A stretch of DNA of 64,000 nt from CALDTK01 sp041744755. GTDB taxonomy: Bacteria > Bacteroidota > Bacteroidia > Chitinophagales > Saprospiraceae. The position numbers and the translations under genes are program-made. The notes beneath the pieces are model-generated. The model saw nothing but the letters and a program-made list of their open reading frames with translations. It had not been told where the DNA came from and searched no databases. The stretch is from positions 6,246 to 70,245 of the forward strand of contig JBGTKC010000007.1 in NCBI GenBank assembly GCA_041744755.1, written 5' to 3'. Positions 63,209 through 64,000 of this stretch are shown piece after piece (within the stretch, counting starts at the first letter, position 1; the number at the start of each line of letters is the position of its first letter).

Positions 63209-64000
63209 TCAGTCCGCAAACGTAGCGATTTGCGAGCGACGGCGGCCGAAGTCCATGATGCGGTCGATGAAGTCGAACGGCGTATACCCCTCCAAGGCCG
63301 CCTGGTGGTAGATGCACGTGGCCGGCGTCATCCCCGGCAGACTGTTGACCTCGATGATGACGGTTTCCACGCGGCCGTCCGCCCACGCCCGCACGAAGGC
63401 ATCGATCCGGGCGTAACCCTCGACCCCGAGCACGGCTGCCGCCCGCCCGAGCGTCTCGCGGACCCGACTCGCGACGTGCTCGTAGCTCACGTCCGCGAAG
63501 GCGAAGCGCGCGGGGGTTATGTTCTGGCCTTCGCCTGCCAGGAATTTTTCTTCGAGCGTCAGGATCTCGCCGGTGCTCAGGGCTTCGGAGGGCTCGAAGA
63601 TTTGGTAGCTGAGTTTGGCGTCGGTGCGGAGGTTACCAGTCGTGCGGCTGTCGCCAAAACTGGTGAGCAATCCACCCGTGACCTCGAGGAATAGATCGGC
63701 GTCCCCGCGGCTGATCAGCTTCTCGCACAGCGCCACCGCCTTGACGGGAACCTCGTCCTTGGGGTGAATCCCGAGGCGCGCCCGCAATTCCTGGTTGCGC
63801 TGTGGCTCCAGGTTGAGTAAAAGGGTCAAAAACTCGTGCAAACTCGTCGCGTCGTCGATCTTCTGCACCGCCGACGAGCAGCCGTCGTCCACGGGCTTGA
63901 CGATTAGTGGGTAGCCCAACTGCTCGCCGAGGTGCCGGACGGTGCGTTGCGGATCGCCCGTGAAGGTCGCCACGTCCACCAGGATCTGCTGCGTGGTGGG
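63209..64000 (-). CDS. ddl: D-alanine--D-alanine ligase-like ATP-grasp protein, 5' end outside the window
   Basis: At least 263 residues, open at the right edge. Visible are YPLIVKPVDDGCSSAVQKI (ATP-binding Lys and Ser loop), LFLEVTGGLL, SRVRETLGRAAAVLGVEGYARIDAFV and the metal and D-Ala site VIIEVNSLPGMTP. It should make D-Ala-D-Ala for peptidoglycan. A long insert after GCSS (about residues 45-150 of the visible part) differs from short Ddl enzymes. Four bp separate it from the PASTA gene. Confidence 0.85.
   Translation of the reverse strand, partial: PTTQQILVDVATFTGDPQRTVRHLGEQLGYPLIVKPVDDGCSSAVQKIDDATSLHEFLTLLLNLEPQRNQELRARLGIHPKDEVPVKAVALCEKLISRGDADLFLEVTGGLLTSFGDSRTTGNLRTDAKLSYQIFEPSEALSTGEILTLEEKFLAGEGQNITPARFAFADVSYEHVASRVRETLGRAAAVLGVEGYARIDAFVRAWADGRVETVIIEVNSLPGMTPATCIYHQAALEGYTPFDFIDRIMDFGRRRSQIATFAD

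Overview
The window looks like a GC-rich chromosome segment of a Bacteroidota member, most likely of the Saprospiria/Lewinella type (lineage inferred from gene content only). Supporting signs are type IX secretion C-terminal sorting domains on three large secreted proteins, a sdhC-sdhA-sdhB operon with a single cytochrome b subunit, a TAnnTTTG-type promoter, a PASTA protein next to D-Ala-D-Ala ligase, and an NhaC-type antiporter.

Layout. 1-30.1 kb is mostly housekeeping: a cut secreted protein, an M16 peptidase with a clear terminator, a GNAT, a small beta-barrel, phosphoglucomutase, a four-gene acyl-CoA dehydrogenase / PIG-L deacetylase / methyltransferase / GT2 cluster, a DUF2461 gene broken by one stop codon, a divergent thioesterase/thiolase pair, a GT87 membrane glycosyltransferase, sdhCAB, two tandem gliding-motility CTD proteins, two tandem histidine kinases (the second lacks its phospho-acceptor His) and NhaC. 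30.3-47.5 kb is a defence island: a truncated GH108 muramidase tail, a CRISPR array of 105 repeats, and on the same strand cas2, cas1, cas4, cas3, cas7, cas8, cas5 and cas6 (type I, probably I-B), followed by a WYL-domain regulator. 48-51.3 kb is RNase R with a long Lys/Ala tail. 51.3-53.4 kb is AT-richer and looks acquired. 53.5-57.1 kb holds two ATP-grasp proteins and an aspartoacylase-family hydrolase. 57.1-64 kb holds an SDR, a c-type cytochrome, a SPOR protein, a rhodanese, a T9SS-sorted protein, a PASTA protein and the 3' part of ddl.

How it works together. The array and cas operon are co-oriented. Read on the minus strand the repeat ends in ATTGAAAC, the usual crRNA 5' handle, so the leader should be the 208 bp between cas2 and the array, and the oldest spacers abut the muramidase fragment. 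One spacer encodes the catalytic EGGY signature of the same muramidase family.

The most unusual signal is not a gene. A 14-base word, GCTTTCGCCAAAAC, occurs 16 times exactly, on both strands, between genes and inside genes in several reading frames. A sister word, GCCTTTCGGCAAAAC, occurs six times, and there are many one-base variants. This resembles DNA uptake sequences or cyanobacterial HIP1 in style, and I know of no description of it.
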